Below, piece by piece: positions 23,538-34,289 of a DNA stretch of 64,000 nt. The notes under the pieces are model-generated. The model saw only the letters and a program-made list of their open reading frames with translations. It had not been told where the DNA came from and did no database searches. The stretch is taken from positions 806,001-870,000 of the forward strand of contig JAJTUP010000010.1 in NCBI GenBank assembly GCA_021399435.1, given 5' to 3'. Positions within the stretch are counted from its first letter, which is position 1. Each line of letters begins with the position of its first letter. Both the position numbers and the translations under genes were made by a program. This stretch comes from Diaporthe sp. PMI_573 (Eukaryota > Ascomycota > Sordariomycetes > Diaporthales > Diaporthaceae).

Positions 23538-24167
23538 TTAAGAGCTGAGACGGACCAAAGTGGCGTCATCGTTCGACCCAATGGTATATGAACGCCATTC
23601 AGCGTGGTTCCACACAGGGCGGTTGTCCTCCGCAAGGTATTGCAGAAATTCCCAATGACTGGCAACAACGATATGAGCTTTATCGCCAGCGTTGATTGCC
23701 ATTCTCCGAAGAATTTGGCGGGCGATGGAAGCCCTCAACTTGAGCTTCGACTCTTCGTACTCGTACAACCCTCCAGACTTGTCGTACCAGTTAGAAGGCA
23801 TCAAGTGGAAGCTGCGCTCGTTCAGAAAGTCGCCACCAAATGTTGACCTAGCCCATTCGATGATTTCTTCCGGCGCATGTCCTTGGTTGCAACCGTCGGG
23901 TTCATTCGCGGTGACCTCCGGCATGGCGGCGACCTGGACACCGCGGTCGATGGCTGGCTTGAAGCAGTGCATAGCGGTCTCAATTGTGCGCTTCAACGGC
24001 GAGACCATGATGTGAGTTATTTTGTCATGGTGAGGGAACTCCTTGCGAACATCCAGGCACTCGCGAACACCGAGTTCCGTGAGCGTCGGATCAATAATCG
24101 TCTGCCGATCTCGATAAAAGTCGTGCATCCCCTGCGCGTGTCTAATCAGGGTGATGATAGGCGCCAT
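23538..24167 (-). CDS. Histidine phosphatase superfamily (phosphoglycerate mutase-like)
   Basis: A single exon of 209 residues. The RHG-type motif is LIRHAQGMHD at residues 7-16, giving the phospho-accepting His. SPLKRTIETAMHCF follows, and the second catalytic His is in VVASHWEFLQYLAED, near residue 175. The length fits the small fungal members of branch 1. These enzymes are phosphatases of sugars, nucleotides or unknown phosphoesters; mutase activity is unlikely for this type. The substrate is unknown. Confidence 0.9.
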   Translation of the reverse strand: MAPIITLIRHAQGMHDFYRDRQTIIDPTLTELGVRECLDVRKEFPHHDKITHIMVSPLKRTIETAMHCFKPAIDRGVQVAAMPEVTANEPDGCNQGHAPEEIIEWARSTFGGDFLNERSFHLMPSNWYDKSGGLYEYEESKLKLRASIARQILRRMAINAGDKAHIVVASHWEFLQYLAEDNRPVWNHAEWRSYTIGSNDDATLVRLSS

Positions 24168-26261
24168 TATGTTTGGAAATCTTTCTGATCGTGTTGTCGA
24201 GAAAGCTCAACTGTTGGAATGTCGCAGTGTTGTAGATGCAAATTCCTAGATGGACAGATGTGAGTGTTGAGTTTGGTGCAATGAGTGGTCAGGCCGGAAA
24301 CAGGTGTAGTATATATATAACTCTATTACAAAGAGATGACTGTCCAGAGGCGGCAGAGTGTTATTTTGTTGTCCGGGTCCCAGCACAGGTTCTTGTATCC
24401 AGTCAATGGCTTTGTCAGTATCTCATGGATCAAGTATTGCACCCGTTTGCATGTTACACTACCTGAGCCATTTAAGGTGTATAGACCGGCGGATAAATCC
24501 TTTTGGTCATCAAACAAGTGAACAAGCCCAAACCGAATGAAATAGCTCTGAGAATATTGTCATTCAGACCACCAACCGCCCGATCCTTGAGCATCCGTGG
24601 AACTAGCGTCAACTATGAAAATCATCGTTTCTCTCTTTTCAATTCAATTCATCTCAGCAAACTGACTCACAACGCTGGGGTTGGGGCTGGGGGGGGGGAT
24701 GCCATACGCAAGTACATTAAATTCACCTTCGATTGTCCTCGAGGTGACTGCCTGTATGGACTGCAGAAACTGACCAGTGTGGCCTCCTATGTGCTGGTGT
24801 AAAAAAGTCCCGTCAACTACTGGGACAAAGGACACCAATTAGCCAGTGTGCGTGTTTTCCCCTTTTTTGCCTTTCATAGCCACGTAGCCCGCCGATCGAG
24901 AGTGATAATTCCCCACTCCACCCGATTTCGGTTCATTCATTGACAGGCGAATTTCGCCGACACAGGATCCCAGACATAATGCCGGCTATCTCCGCGTCGA
25001 ATGTTCTTTTTTCAACAAGATTGCATTAATCTTGAGGCAGTGGTGAGTTCAGTGTCTTCCGTGTGCTCTCGGGGTCGAATCCAGGGATCACAGGTTAACG
25101 CTTATCAGCTGGCGCATGGACCCCGTCAGCGCAGGTTTGGGACAAGACGCAGGCAGGTACTTCGCCCTGCGCATTTTGGCCTCTAGTCCGGACGGCGGCT
25201 ACGGCGAGCACTATGGCCGAAACCATTGCAAAAATGGAACTTTTCATCTTGGATTTCTTGAGAGACTGCTCCAGCCAGTGGAGCAAGTGATAGTATAGAT
25301 GAACCCAAGGTAATTATGAAATGTTGCTATGTGTATCGTATTCGATGCAGGGAATTCCTGCCGAGCAAGCGTCTGATTATATACGTGACTACCAGCAGAC
25401 GCCATGATCTTTGTGGCGGCCATGCGCAACCCAAGATCCAATCTCCGTACATTGGTGTCGAAGCTTCTCCTACGCAGAGAGGATCTCAAACTGACAAACG
25501 ATGATCAAACTGACATTACTGAGGAAGAATAGGGGTTATTCTGGCCCTCAAACTGATCTGACTACATCTGCTGGCCTCGATGGAGCGATGCAACTTTACT
25601 GGGCTTCAGATGACTTTGAGACGATCTCATGTGAGCGACAGATGTCAGATATGGGCCCATCAACCTGCACTATTAGCCCCGTTGGCAAACAAAGCTTGGA
25701 TGGTTGTGGGACGAGATACGAGACGGACGACGTTGTGAATGAGTGTCTGTCGTATCTTCATTGAGCCCAAACTACATCGATCTGCAATGCCGTCGGCGGA
25801 CCTGTCCCTTTTGAAAGCTATCGCTATTAGGAGCTGGAGTCGCATGCAGGTCATGGATCCCGCAATGCTTGTTTTGGATCTCCCCAAGCATCATACCCGG
25901 GGTATTGTGTGTGACTTCACTTACCCTGTTTCATCAGGTTGAATATTTCTTCGTGTGGTGAAGCGTTACTGTGGCAAACTTTGTTGCTGTCACAGAATGC
26001 TTGAGGCTAGAATTTGAATTTGAAAATGGCCACTATAATGGCAGAATTATCGCTGTGTCATGTCGTATCTCGCGGCCTGTTCCGCAACCACAGGTAAAGC
26101 TACCGCGAGAAGGCAGGTCGAAGCTTTCGGATCCCTGAGATATTGGCGGCAGAACCGTCCCAGAATCCCATATCAGCAGCGCTGGCAATAATTAACCACT
26201 TCCACCCGTACATTCATCTCGCCTTTTCTTACTCCTCCATTGCTCACCACCAAGAGGGGAA
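24168..26261. other. Intergenic, mostly without recognised genes
   Basis: Besides the weak secreted-protein candidate at 25095-25247, nothing firm is seen. Frames around 24503-24838 on both strands look partly protein-like but could not be placed. Confidence 0.45.
25095..25247 (-). CDS. Possible short secreted peptide
   Basis: A 50-codon frame with a good signal-peptide-like start (MKSSIFAMVSAIVLAVAAV) followed by GEVPACVLSQTC, which recalls the first two cysteines of a CFEM domain. The remaining CFEM cysteines are absent in this frame and no clear splice brings them in. It may be a truncated relic or a chance ORF. Confidence 0.3.
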   Translation of the reverse strand: MKSSIFAMVSAIVLAVAAVRTRGQNAQGEVPACVLSQTCADGVHAPADKR

Positions 26262-26732
26262 ATGGCATCTCAGACGTACCACCTCCTGAGTGGGGACTTC
26301 GAGGAAGGGGAAAGCACATATTCCGTCCATTGTCTGAATCAAATCAGGCAAGCACTGCACTGCGATGTTTACCCAGCCATTCCAATCCATGGGCCAACAG
26401 ATACGGATACGTCCTCTTTGTGGAGACAGATGAACTTACGACTAACGAGGAATCGCGATTTAGAACATTGTATTGATCATCTGCGACAATCCATCACCTG
26501 TCGGGGTAGCACAGTCGTCGTGCTGCTGAAGTATTTCGAGGGAGACCACAGCGATATCGAGGACGTGAAATCCGACGCAGTTCATAGTTACTTGTCGCAA
26601 GTTCGAACCCATTCGGCAATACGTGCCGAACAGATTCAATGGCAGCTTGTTTGTGACCAGGCCGAGTGGAAACGTCGATTGCGAAGAAAACGCGTTTTGA
26701 AGAATGAACTAACTAACGGCAATGACAAATAG
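26262..26732 (+). CDS. UstYa-like (DUF3328) protein, short form
   Basis: A 156-residue single-exon protein with two spaced motifs of the UstYa family: YSVHCLNQIRQ near residue 25 and LEHCIDHLRQSITC near residue 75. UstYa proteins oxidise and cyclise peptides in fungal RiPP (dikaritin) and other pathways and normally carry two HxxHC motifs. Here both keep HC but have lost the first His (YSVHC, DLEHC). The usual N-terminal membrane helix is missing and the C-terminus is long and basic (WKRRLRRKRVLKNE). It may be a diverged or non-catalytic member, or the 3' part of a broken gene. Confidence 0.65.
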   Translation: MASQTYHLLSGDFEEGESTYSVHCLNQIRQALHCDVYPAIPIHGPTDTDTSSLWRQMNLRLTRNRDLEHCIDHLRQSITCRGSTVVVLLKYFEGDHSDIEDVKSDAVHSYLSQVRTHSAIRAEQIQWQLVCDQAEWKRRLRRKRVLKNELTNGNDK

Positions 26733-26944
26733 ACACTTCAATATTCATTACAACGAAAGACCCTAGCTGTTTGAACTTAGTTCCTAAGTCATTCCCATAT
26801 CACTCATTCCCAGCCGCCCCTGGTTTCAAGGACAAGTACAACACGATATTGGCGCTGAACGTACCAGTCTGTTGTTATTTAAAAAGCGACAACTCCCATT
26901 CATCGTCCCCCTAAGGATTCTCCTCTCCGAGTTGACTGCATGAA

Positions 26945-27854
26945 TTACAGCGACCTGCCAAGTTTGGCATTGAACCATGCAATGGCCTGGTCCTCCGCCT
27001 CAGCAGCCGACTTGGCGACATCATCGACCTTCATGTCAGCCCTAACACAGAACCCGTGGCCGACCTTTTCATACAACTTGACCTCGCCCTTGCTGGCCTC
27101 GGGCCTCCCTTCCATAATGCGATTGATGATATCGATATCCCGCGGGATTTTAAACTGGTTGTCGAGCTCCGGCACCGCGAACGAAACAGGAACGGAAATC
27201 CTCTCGATGTCCTTGGGGATCTCGAGGAAGCTCGGGTGGCCCGTGAAGCCGGCGTCATACATGGGCCTGCCGTCGTCGGTCTTGTGCTGCGCGTCCGCGA
27301 GGAGCACGACGTGCTTGCCGCCCCAGCAGAAACCCGCCGCCCCGATGGGGGTGCCCGGCCCTGTCTCCCTGCGCAGGTCCTCGAAGAACTTCTTGACGAT
27401 GGGAAAGCTCTTGCCCGGCCTGTTGCGGAGGATCCAGGGGATGAACCCCCACATGGCCCAGAAGATGTGGTACGGCATGGCGAGGTAGCTGCCTTTCTTA
27501 AGAATGCCGTCCATGTTATCCATGATCCAGGTCGGCATTGAATGACCTGGTTTAATAACCGTCAGTATGTGATGGTCTGTCCGAGTGCATATGACATATG
27601 TAATCTGAATGCATACCACGCATGAAGTCCGGCAGGTAGACCTTGTAGTCCCCCTTGGCGGCGTAGATGTCGGCGAGGATCTTGTTATTGATGAAGTCGA
27701 TTCCAAAGGCATCTGGAATGATGACGATTATGCCCTTGGCAGGCCTACCCTCCGGTGGCTCGGTCACGTAGGTGTCCAGGCCGTGGAGCTTGACCATCTT
27801 GCCTTTTGGGGTTCCATTGTGTTCGGAGCCGGAAAAGCAGTCTGGGCAAGACAT
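26945..27854 (-). CDS. Dienelactone hydrolase family protein
   Basis: Exons 27854-27617 and 27546-26945 give 279 residues. The start at 27854 yields MSCPDCFSGSEHNGTPKG, the standard beginning of fungal family members. The 70-nt intron joins DFMRG to HSMPTWIMDNMD. The nucleophile is Cys in GAAGFCWGGKH and the His is in KVGHGFCVR, with the acid between them. These alpha/beta hydrolases open lactones or cleave related esters. A TATATATA stretch lies on this strand about 115-125 bases upstream of the start. It is divergent from the DUF885 gene. Confidence 0.92.
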
Positions 27855-28711
27855 TCCGAAAGACGGCGTTGGCTCGCTTGTGATCAGTATATTATTCACG
27901 GTTCTTCTGGATATATTGCCTCGAACCAGTTCCGACTGATGTCAGGGAAATCCGAGCTTGGAGCGTGATATATATAATTTCCAGTGCAAGCCGAGATGTT
28001 CGTAAGTTGTGATGCCTACGAAGTGGAGCGCGGTGTTGGTTGAACTTGTCAGACCATTTCAGGCGCTAGAAGATGGGGCGGGGTGACTCAATCGGGCAGT
28101 TAATGGGAGTGAGAGCTATGAAGGGAACCGCATCCACCGGAGATAGTGCCCGTAAGTCCACTCGATGGCTGACGGCTAGTAGTTAGTACTGCCACCGACT
28201 TCTTTGTTTTTTTAAAAAGGGAAACAAAAGTATCGATTGGGATTTCCACTGGATGCGTACTTGGTTTGCTTTCATGGCATCAATCATGTTTCACGCAGAC
28301 CTGCCTGTCCACCGTGGCACAAGTGCATCGTCTCCGTTACGCAGCGGAGGCGTGCCTGGCCCACTGCTTGTGATTTCTCACATTCTCCCTGCAAGTGATT
28401 ATTAGTCTGTGCGGGTCTGGGACTTGAATGACGTCCATCTCCGCTGGAGACTATGACGCCAGCTTTCAGCTGCCTGTTCTCCGCGTTTGTGTTCGCGTCT
28501 CAGTGCAGCATCGTCTCAGGATTCTGGTGCTGGCCGCCGGCACAAATCTCCGAATTCCCCACACCGGCCGAGATAAGGAAGCTTCCGGGGACCACGCCGC
28601 CACAGGCATTTCGTCCTCCTTAGCTCTTCTCGAGCCGGCCGTGCTCCTGATCCTTTCTTGTCCCGTACATAAGTACTGTGCAGAAGGAAGCGAGAACTCC
28701 TGCTCTCCACC
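27855..28711. promoter_or_regulatory. Divergent promoter region of dienelactone hydrolase and DUF885 genes
   Basis: These 857 bases lie between the two starts. A TATATATA stretch near 27967-27977 serves the hydrolase. The right part (28428-28700) is GC-richer and open but lacks recognisable protein character. Confidence 0.45.
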
Positions 28712-30739
28712 ATGGCGTGCCGCTGGACATCAAACTCGGTGGCTCCTGGGCGGCAAACATGCCCCTTCTCCACGTGCGAGCTGCACGCGGACGGTAGCTC
28801 AAGCTCGGAAGGCCTCAGCGATTGCAACACATCGACGCCAGTCGCTGCCAACGCCAGTGGCCTGACCAGTCAGTGTCCAAGGGTGCAAGAAAATGTAGAG
28901 CGGGACTGGGACGTCGTCTCAACCTCAGACGGCGAGCAGCTGACTCCGCCCGTATCGCCGGGCCCATGTGATGCTTGGCAAGCACGCCTCATTGCAGCCA
29001 CCGCCGGCCATCAAGAACGCTATGCGCGGAGAACCTTCGAGACGGAAACCATGCAGGACCGCATTGTCCGTGTCGCAGAGGACGAGCAGGACATCAAGAC
29101 CTTCTGGGCTATTACTTTCTCGAGCAAGCGCTATGACTCGCTCTTGAACTTCTACGAAGACGAACTGGCGTCGCTACAGCTGGCACCTTTCGATACCTAT
29201 GACCAAGATGCCGGGGTTGACTACCTGCTCCTCCAAGGCTACCTGAACAGGAGGATCAGGCAGCTGAAGTTGGACAAGACGAGGAACGAGGATGCCTCAC
29301 CTCTTTTGCCCTTTGCGTCCGCCCTGGTGGACCTATGGGAACTCCGCCAGGCCGCCAAGATTGACGAGTTGGAGCCGCAATGGGTTGCCGGTGTGATGCA
29401 TGACGCGACAGGCCAAGTGAATGATACCGCGGCACTTGTTACGTCCGACAAGCTCAATGTCAGCAAGGAGGCGGCGTACCGGGCACTCGAAAACATTAGC
29501 CAGCTTCTCATGTCCCTGGCTGAATTCGACGGTTTCCTCAGCGGGTATGTACCACTTTACGACTGGTGGGTTAAGTCCCCATATTCAGTACTTGTCGACG
29601 CTCTACAATCTTTGGTGCCTGTTATTCAGACCAAATTAGCGGGCATGCGTCCAAACGACGAGGACGAAATTGTCGGTGAGCCCATTGGAAGGGATGGCCT
29701 GCTCGTCGAGCTCGAGGCCGAGATGATCCCATACACCCCCGAGGAGCTCCTGACCATTGCCGACGAGAAATACGCATGGTGCGAGAAGGAGATGAAGAAG
29801 GCCTCCGCTGAGCTCGGCTACGGAGACGACTGGAGAGCCGCATTACGACACGTCCAGGGTATCTACGTCGAGCCGGGAAAACAGCCATCGCTGGTCAGAC
29901 GTCTTATCGTCGAGGCCACCGAGTACGTCAAGCAAAACGACCTGGTCACGGTGCCCAGGATGGCGGAAAATTACTGGAGGATGTTCATGATGACGCCCGA
30001 AGCCCAAAAGACCAACCCCTTCTTCCTCGGCGGGCCGTCCATCTACGTGTCTTACCCGACGCCAGGCATGTCGCACGAGGACAAGCTGATGAGCATGCGC
30101 GGCAACGGCCCCCACCTGAGCCACGCCACGGCCTTCCACGAGATGATACCCGGCCACCACCTGCAGATCTTCATGGCGCAGAGACACAGGCCCTACCGCG
30201 GGCTGTTCGACACGCCCTTCTACGTTGAGGGCTGGGCCATGTACTGGGAGCTCGTGTTCTGGGACCGGGGCGACTTCTTCGTGTCTCCCGAGGACAGGAT
30301 CGGGACGCTCTTTTGGCGGATGCACCGTTGTGCCAGGATCCTGTTTAGTCTTAGGTTCCACCTCGGCGAGCTGACGCCCCAGGAGTGCATCGACTTGCTA
30401 GTGGACATGGTCGGTCACGAGCGGGCTACCGCTGAGGGTGAGGTTCGGCGGTCTCTGAATGGCAATTACAGCCCTCTTTACCAGGTTGGATACTTCCTCG
30501 GAGCGATGCAGCTTCATGCGCTGAGACAGGAGGCTTTGGATGCGAACACAATGGGAGAGAAGGAGTTCCATGACCGCGTGTTGAAGTCGAATCAGATGCC
30601 GATCGAGCTTCTCAGAGCGTTGTTATTGAGGAAGGATCTGAGTCGCGATTACAAGAGCCAATGGAGGTTCTACGACAATGACGATGGTAAAGTAGAAGAG
30701 TCATTGCCTATGAGACTCATGGGGACGTGCCGATATTGA
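28712..30739 (+). CDS. DUF885 family protein, probable zinc metallopeptidase
   Basis: A single exon of 675 residues. The zinc-type motif is FHEMIPGHHLQIF (HExxPGH), near residue 475, followed by FYVEGWAMYWE, the usual DUF885 partner, and later GHERATAEGEVRR. The N-terminal 80 residues are low-complexity Ser/Cys-rich and longer than in typical members, so the true start may be at a later Met. Members are presumed peptidases; no substrate is established. Confidence is high for family, low for activity. Confidence 0.88.
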   Translation: MACRWTSNSVAPGRQTCPFSTCELHADGSSSSEGLSDCNTSTPVAANASGLTSQCPRVQENVERDWDVVSTSDGEQLTPPVSPGPCDAWQARLIAATAGHQERYARRTFETETMQDRIVRVAEDEQDIKTFWAITFSSKRYDSLLNFYEDELASLQLAPFDTYDQDAGVDYLLLQGYLNRRIRQLKLDKTRNEDASPLLPFASALVDLWELRQAAKIDELEPQWVAGVMHDATGQVNDTAALVTSDKLNVSKEAAYRALENISQLLMSLAEFDGFLSGYVPLYDWWVKSPYSVLVDALQSLVPVIQTKLAGMRPNDEDEIVGEPIGRDGLLVELEAEMIPYTPEELLTIADEKYAWCEKEMKKASAELGYGDDWRAALRHVQGIYVEPGKQPSLVRRLIVEATEYVKQNDLVTVPRMAENYWRMFMMTPEAQKTNPFFLGGPSIYVSYPTPGMSHEDKLMSMRGNGPHLSHATAFHEMIPGHHLQIFMAQRHRPYRGLFDTPFYVEGWAMYWELVFWDRGDFFVSPEDRIGTLFWRMHRCARILFSLRFHLGELTPQECIDLLVDMVGHERATAEGEVRRSLNGNYSPLYQVGYFLGAMQLHALRQEALDANTMGEKEFHDRVLKSNQMPIELLRALLLRKDLSRDYKSQWRFYDNDDGKVEESLPMRLMGTCRY

Positions 30740-31088
30740 TCTATGGACTACGGGATATATTCTGTACGTTTTATAGTCAGCAATGCACATAGTGCTAGGC
30801 TGTTATTTGCCCCCGGTGATCGTCCACGGCCAACGAACTTGATCTATACGCTCTTGTCTCAGCGCAATCACGCAAAAATCATGTCGTATCTGCCCTTTGC
30901 AACCTTAAATCGACGTGCCATCGCTCAGCACGGTGGCCATTCCCGACACTCTCCTTGTCATCAGCACGCTAGTTAACCCCGAAAATCCGGTTCTTAACTC
31001 CTTATACAACACCATCTCACCATAGAGAAATTCCCGCTCGGCCAAGTCAGACACATCTTTATATATCTACTATAGAGTATTTGATATC
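30740..31088. promoter_or_regulatory. Intergenic, promoter of the dehydrogenase
   Basis: 349 bases with a TTTATATATC stretch close to the ATG at 31089. No gene seen. Confidence 0.4.
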
Positions 31089-32310
31089 ATGGCGTCAAAC
31101 CAAGCGGCATGGTTGGACGGCAAGGATGTGCGTCCCCTCGCCATCCGCGCGGCGGATATGCCCGAGCCGGGACCTTATGAGGTTGTCGTGAAGAACCACG
31201 CGGTGGCTATCAACCCCCTCGACTGGAAGATGCAAGATAGTGGCTCATACGTTGGGACATTCCCTACAATCATTGGCACAGACATTGCTGGGGAGATCTA
31301 CGCCTTGGGAAGTGAGGTCAAGGGCTTCAAGAAAGGCGACCGGGTGCTGGCGTGAGTGCTACTCTACCTTCTGTCTCGAGATTTATCAAATACTTGGTAG
31401 GTGGTTTCGTTTTTAAGGTGGTTTCGTTTTTAAGGTGGTTTCGTTTTTAATCCGTGTACGTACGCTTCTTAAGCAGTATGTAGGCGGTCCCTTCATACAG
31501 TGGTAAACGCTTAAACACCCCAAATACTTGGTAGATATCACGCTCACAAGGCAAACCAGCCACTGCACTGGCATAATGGACCACAAGCCCCAGTCCGGCG
31601 CGTTCCAGCTCTACACCGCCACCCACTCCGCCCTCACGAGCAAGGTCCCCACAGACATGAGCTTCGTCGACGCCGCTGTCCTCCCACTCGCAGTCTCCAC
31701 CGCAGCAAAGGGCCTGTACGCGAAAGACTATCTCGCCCTACAGGCCCCAAGCGCCTCGCCCACCCAGCGCAGCAGCAGCAGCAGCAGCAAGGGGCTTGCC
31801 ATCCTGGTCTGGGGCGGCTCGTCCTCCGTCGGCGCCGCGACTATCCAGCTGGCCAAGGCGAGCGGCGTCCCCGTCTTGGCGACAGCGTCGGCGCGGAACC
31901 TTGACGTCCTGAGGTCGGAACTGGGCGCGGACCACGTGTTTGACTATAAATCCGACAGTGTGGTGGCGGACATCGTGTTGACTGTCAAAGACCTCCACCC
32001 GAGCAGCGGTGTGGAGTTCGTGGGCATTTACGATGCCATTACTGACCTCCAGACGTTCAAGGAGGCACTGCTCCCGATACTCGATGGTCTCAAGTCTGAC
32101 GGATTGATTTCGGTAAAGAAATTGGCCTTGGTGCTTTACCCACCGCCAGACTTGCCGGATGACGTCCAGGCCAAGGCTGTGTTTGCAGGCATGTTGTTGC
32201 CTGGCCACGGGTACGACGACGTGACCCGCGTCATTTGGGAGACGTTTGTCCCGGAGGCGCTGAGTGCGGGCATTTTGACTCCCTTCTTGTTCTGGTCGAT
32301 CCCCTCTTGA
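31089..32310 (+). CDS. Zinc-type alcohol dehydrogenase / enoyl reductase-like oxidoreductase
   Basis: Exons 31089-31351 and 31560-32310 give 337 residues. It belongs to the medium-chain reductases of the ToxD/trans-acting enoyl reductase kind. It has the GroES-like start with AINPLDWKMQD and GTDIAGEI, then GAFQLYT, the NADP site VWGGSSSVGAATIQLAKASG, and later VEFVGIYDAI. Catalytic zinc ligands are absent, as usual for this group. The intron is 208 nt because a short element sits inside it. Without the insert it would be about 74 nt. A run of six serines (agc repeats) precedes the NADP site. The family often reduces polyketide intermediates, but no synthase is in this window. Confidence 0.9.
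31387..31534. mobile_element. Short MITE-like insertion inside the dehydrogenase intron
   Basis: A 120-bp segment (31401-31520) is flanked by perfect 14-bp direct repeats CAAATACTTGGTAG at 31387-31400 and 31521-31534, which look like a target duplication. Inside, a 17-bp unit GTGGTTTCGTTTTTAAG is repeated three times (31401-31450). Related degenerate copies lie at 9980-10030 and 10309-10416 in the opposite orientation. No coding capacity. The transposon class is not clear; a 14-bp duplication is long for most cut-and-paste elements. Confidence 0.75.
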
Positions 32311-33050
32311 ATAGCCTCCAGGCCTTTGCCAACCACCAAAGGAGGCGGGAGAGGCTTCAGCTACAGAAAGGTTGTTGTAGAGTTGTAGTATAGCTACGAT
32401 CACCATTATGCAGCACGTGGGAGCGTTAACTTGCGTAGCTCATCACTACTATGGTACAATAGCCAACAGCTGCACGTTGTAACCAATACGGCCGCCGATA
32501 GTCCACAATCCTTGTCCCTGCGACTTTCAATTATCATTCACAGAATAGCTGTCAACCTCATGACCTAATGTGAGCTCTGATGCGGCTTGCGGTTGCTTTC
32601 AAGAGACAGGGGCTCAATCCCACTAGCTAGATTCATAAGTCATAGTAATCGGCATCTCTATTCCATTCTGTCCGAATGGATCTTTGCTCGCTTCATGATG
32701 GAATGTACACAGCACCTAAGGTATGGAGGACGGCGATCCCCACCAAAGCGCCTTGGACACGCCCTTGGCGTAATACTGAGGTTACCTTAATGCCCCGGAT
32801 GTCAGCCCGCGTCGAAGAAATGCGAGCGGGGAGAGCGAGTACGTACAAGGATGCAGAGTTCACAGTATGAGAGGAGAAAATGAGAGGATTAGTAAAATGG
32901 GGTGACACCCGAACAGTATAGAAGGGGGCTAAAGCTTTGGAGTAGGTTTTACCGCCTGTGCTTCAGAATGCAAATCTATGTACTTCATTTCACGCGGACT
33001 TCGCCGTAGAAAACTAATTGACCTCGACTCTTGGAAGTGAATGATTCAAC
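32311..33050. other. Intergenic
   Basis: The stretch contains the 3' flank of the dehydrogenase and the promoter of the M20 peptidase. No gene recognised. Confidence 0.5.
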
Positions 33051-34289
33051 ATGAAGCTCCTGAACTTGTCGATGCTCCTCGCCGGCGGTTATCGACCTTT
33101 CGCAGCCGTGGCCCAAGAGTCAAATTCCAGCGCGCCACCTTACCGAGACGGCCTCATTTCCTTGCACAAGTCACTGGTAGACTTTAACTCAACAACGGGC
33201 AGTGAGGCTGATGTCGGCGGGTTTCTCATCGACTATCTGACGGAGCAAGGCTTCGAGACAGAGCGCCAGATCCTCCCGTCGTCCAACGACTCGGCGGTGC
33301 GGTTCAATGTGGTCGCATGGCCGAGTTCGCGCACATCAAACTCATCCAAGGTCGTCGTAACAAGCCACATCGACACCGTGCCACCGTACATACCATACTC
33401 GCGCAGTGGGCCTAAGCCGCCGACGGCGGAGACGGTGATCGCGGGGCGAGGAACCGTGGACGCAAAGGGGAGCGTGGCGGCCCAGGTCACTGCCGTTCTG
33501 GATTTGTTGACGGCAGGTGGGGTCACCGGCAACGATGTGGTCCTCGTATACGTTGTGGGCGAGGAGCGGACGGGCGACGGCATGATCCACTACTCGAATG
33601 TCACGTCGCAGCAGCCGGACCCGCCAAAAGCTGCTATATTCGGCGAGCCCACCGAGGGTCTTCTAGCCTGCGGTCACAAAGGCGCCATCGCCTGTACGGT
33701 CACAGCACACGGGCAATCCGGCCACAGCGGATACCCTTGGCTGTTCAAAAGCGCCACGGAGCTGTTGATGCGCGCCATGATTCAGGTCATGGATGCGGAC
33801 CTGGGGACTAGCGAGCGGTTTGGCAACACAACAACCAATGTTGGTCTACTATCCGGCGGTGTCGCGATCAATGTGATCCCCGACACGGCTACTGCTGGCA
33901 TAGTTATTCGAGTGGGCATTGGCCCGGAACTAGAGGGTGCTGAGGTCGTCAAAGAGAGGCTTCTTAATGTCTTGACGAGTGTAGACGACGACGCTTTCGA
34001 TTTAGAATGTAACAGGGCCATCGGAGCGGTCGAAACTAATTGCGATGTCGAAGGTAAGTTTTTCAATAGAGTGAGACGGCTCCAAACTAACCTTTTCCCA
34101 GGTTTCGAAACAGCTGTGATGAGCTACGGTACAGATATTCATAGTTTGAAGGGAAATCATACGCGGTATCTGTACGGGCCGGGAAGTATTCTGGTTTCAC
34201 ACGGTCCCGATGAAGCAATTACACTGGGGGATCTGGAGACTGCAGTCGAGGACTATAAAACACTTATACTCCATGCAGTCAATAGCTAA
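33051..34289 (+). CDS. Secreted M20 family metallopeptidase
   Basis: Exons 33051-34053 and 34102-34289 give 396 residues. A signal peptide (MKLLNLSMLLAGGYRPFAAVA) precedes the catalytic domain. Zinc ligands lie in VVVTSHIDTVPP and GRGTVDAKGSVAAQ. GEERTGDGM supplies the catalytic Glu and GEPTEG another ligand, and the distal His is in VSHGPDEAI. The dimerisation subdomain holds GQSGHSGYP. The 48-nt intron (34054-34101) is a multiple of three without a stop; removal joins CDVEG to FETAVMSYGTD as in relatives. Likely an extracellular carboxypeptidase or deacylase of the ArgE/CPG2 type. Confidence 0.9.
   Translation: MKLLNLSMLLAGGYRPFAAVAQESNSSAPPYRDGLISLHKSLVDFNSTTGSEADVGGFLIDYLTEQGFETERQILPSSNDSAVRFNVVAWPSSRTSNSSKVVVTSHIDTVPPYIPYSRSGPKPPTAETVIAGRGTVDAKGSVAAQVTAVLDLLTAGGVTGNDVVLVYVVGEERTGDGMIHYSNVTSQQPDPPKAAIFGEPTEGLLACGHKGAIACTVTAHGQSGHSGYPWLFKSATELLMRAMIQVMDADLGTSERFGNTTTNVGLLSGGVAINVIPDTATAGIVIRVGIGPELEGAEVVKERLLNVLTSVDDDAFDLECNRAIGAVETNCDVEGKFFNRVRRLQTNLFPGFETAVMSYGTDIHSLKGNHTRYLYGPGSILVSHGPDEAITLGDLETAVEDYKTLILHAVNS

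Noticed and set aside
24503..24838. Overlapping open frames on both strands, one starting like a signal peptide at 24615
   Set aside because: Neither strand gives a consistent spliced protein, and the poly-G run in the middle makes frames unreliable.
26240..26476. Plus-strand frame of 78 codons overlapping the UstYa-like gene
   Set aside because: The overlapping frame from 26262 carries the recognisable HC motifs.
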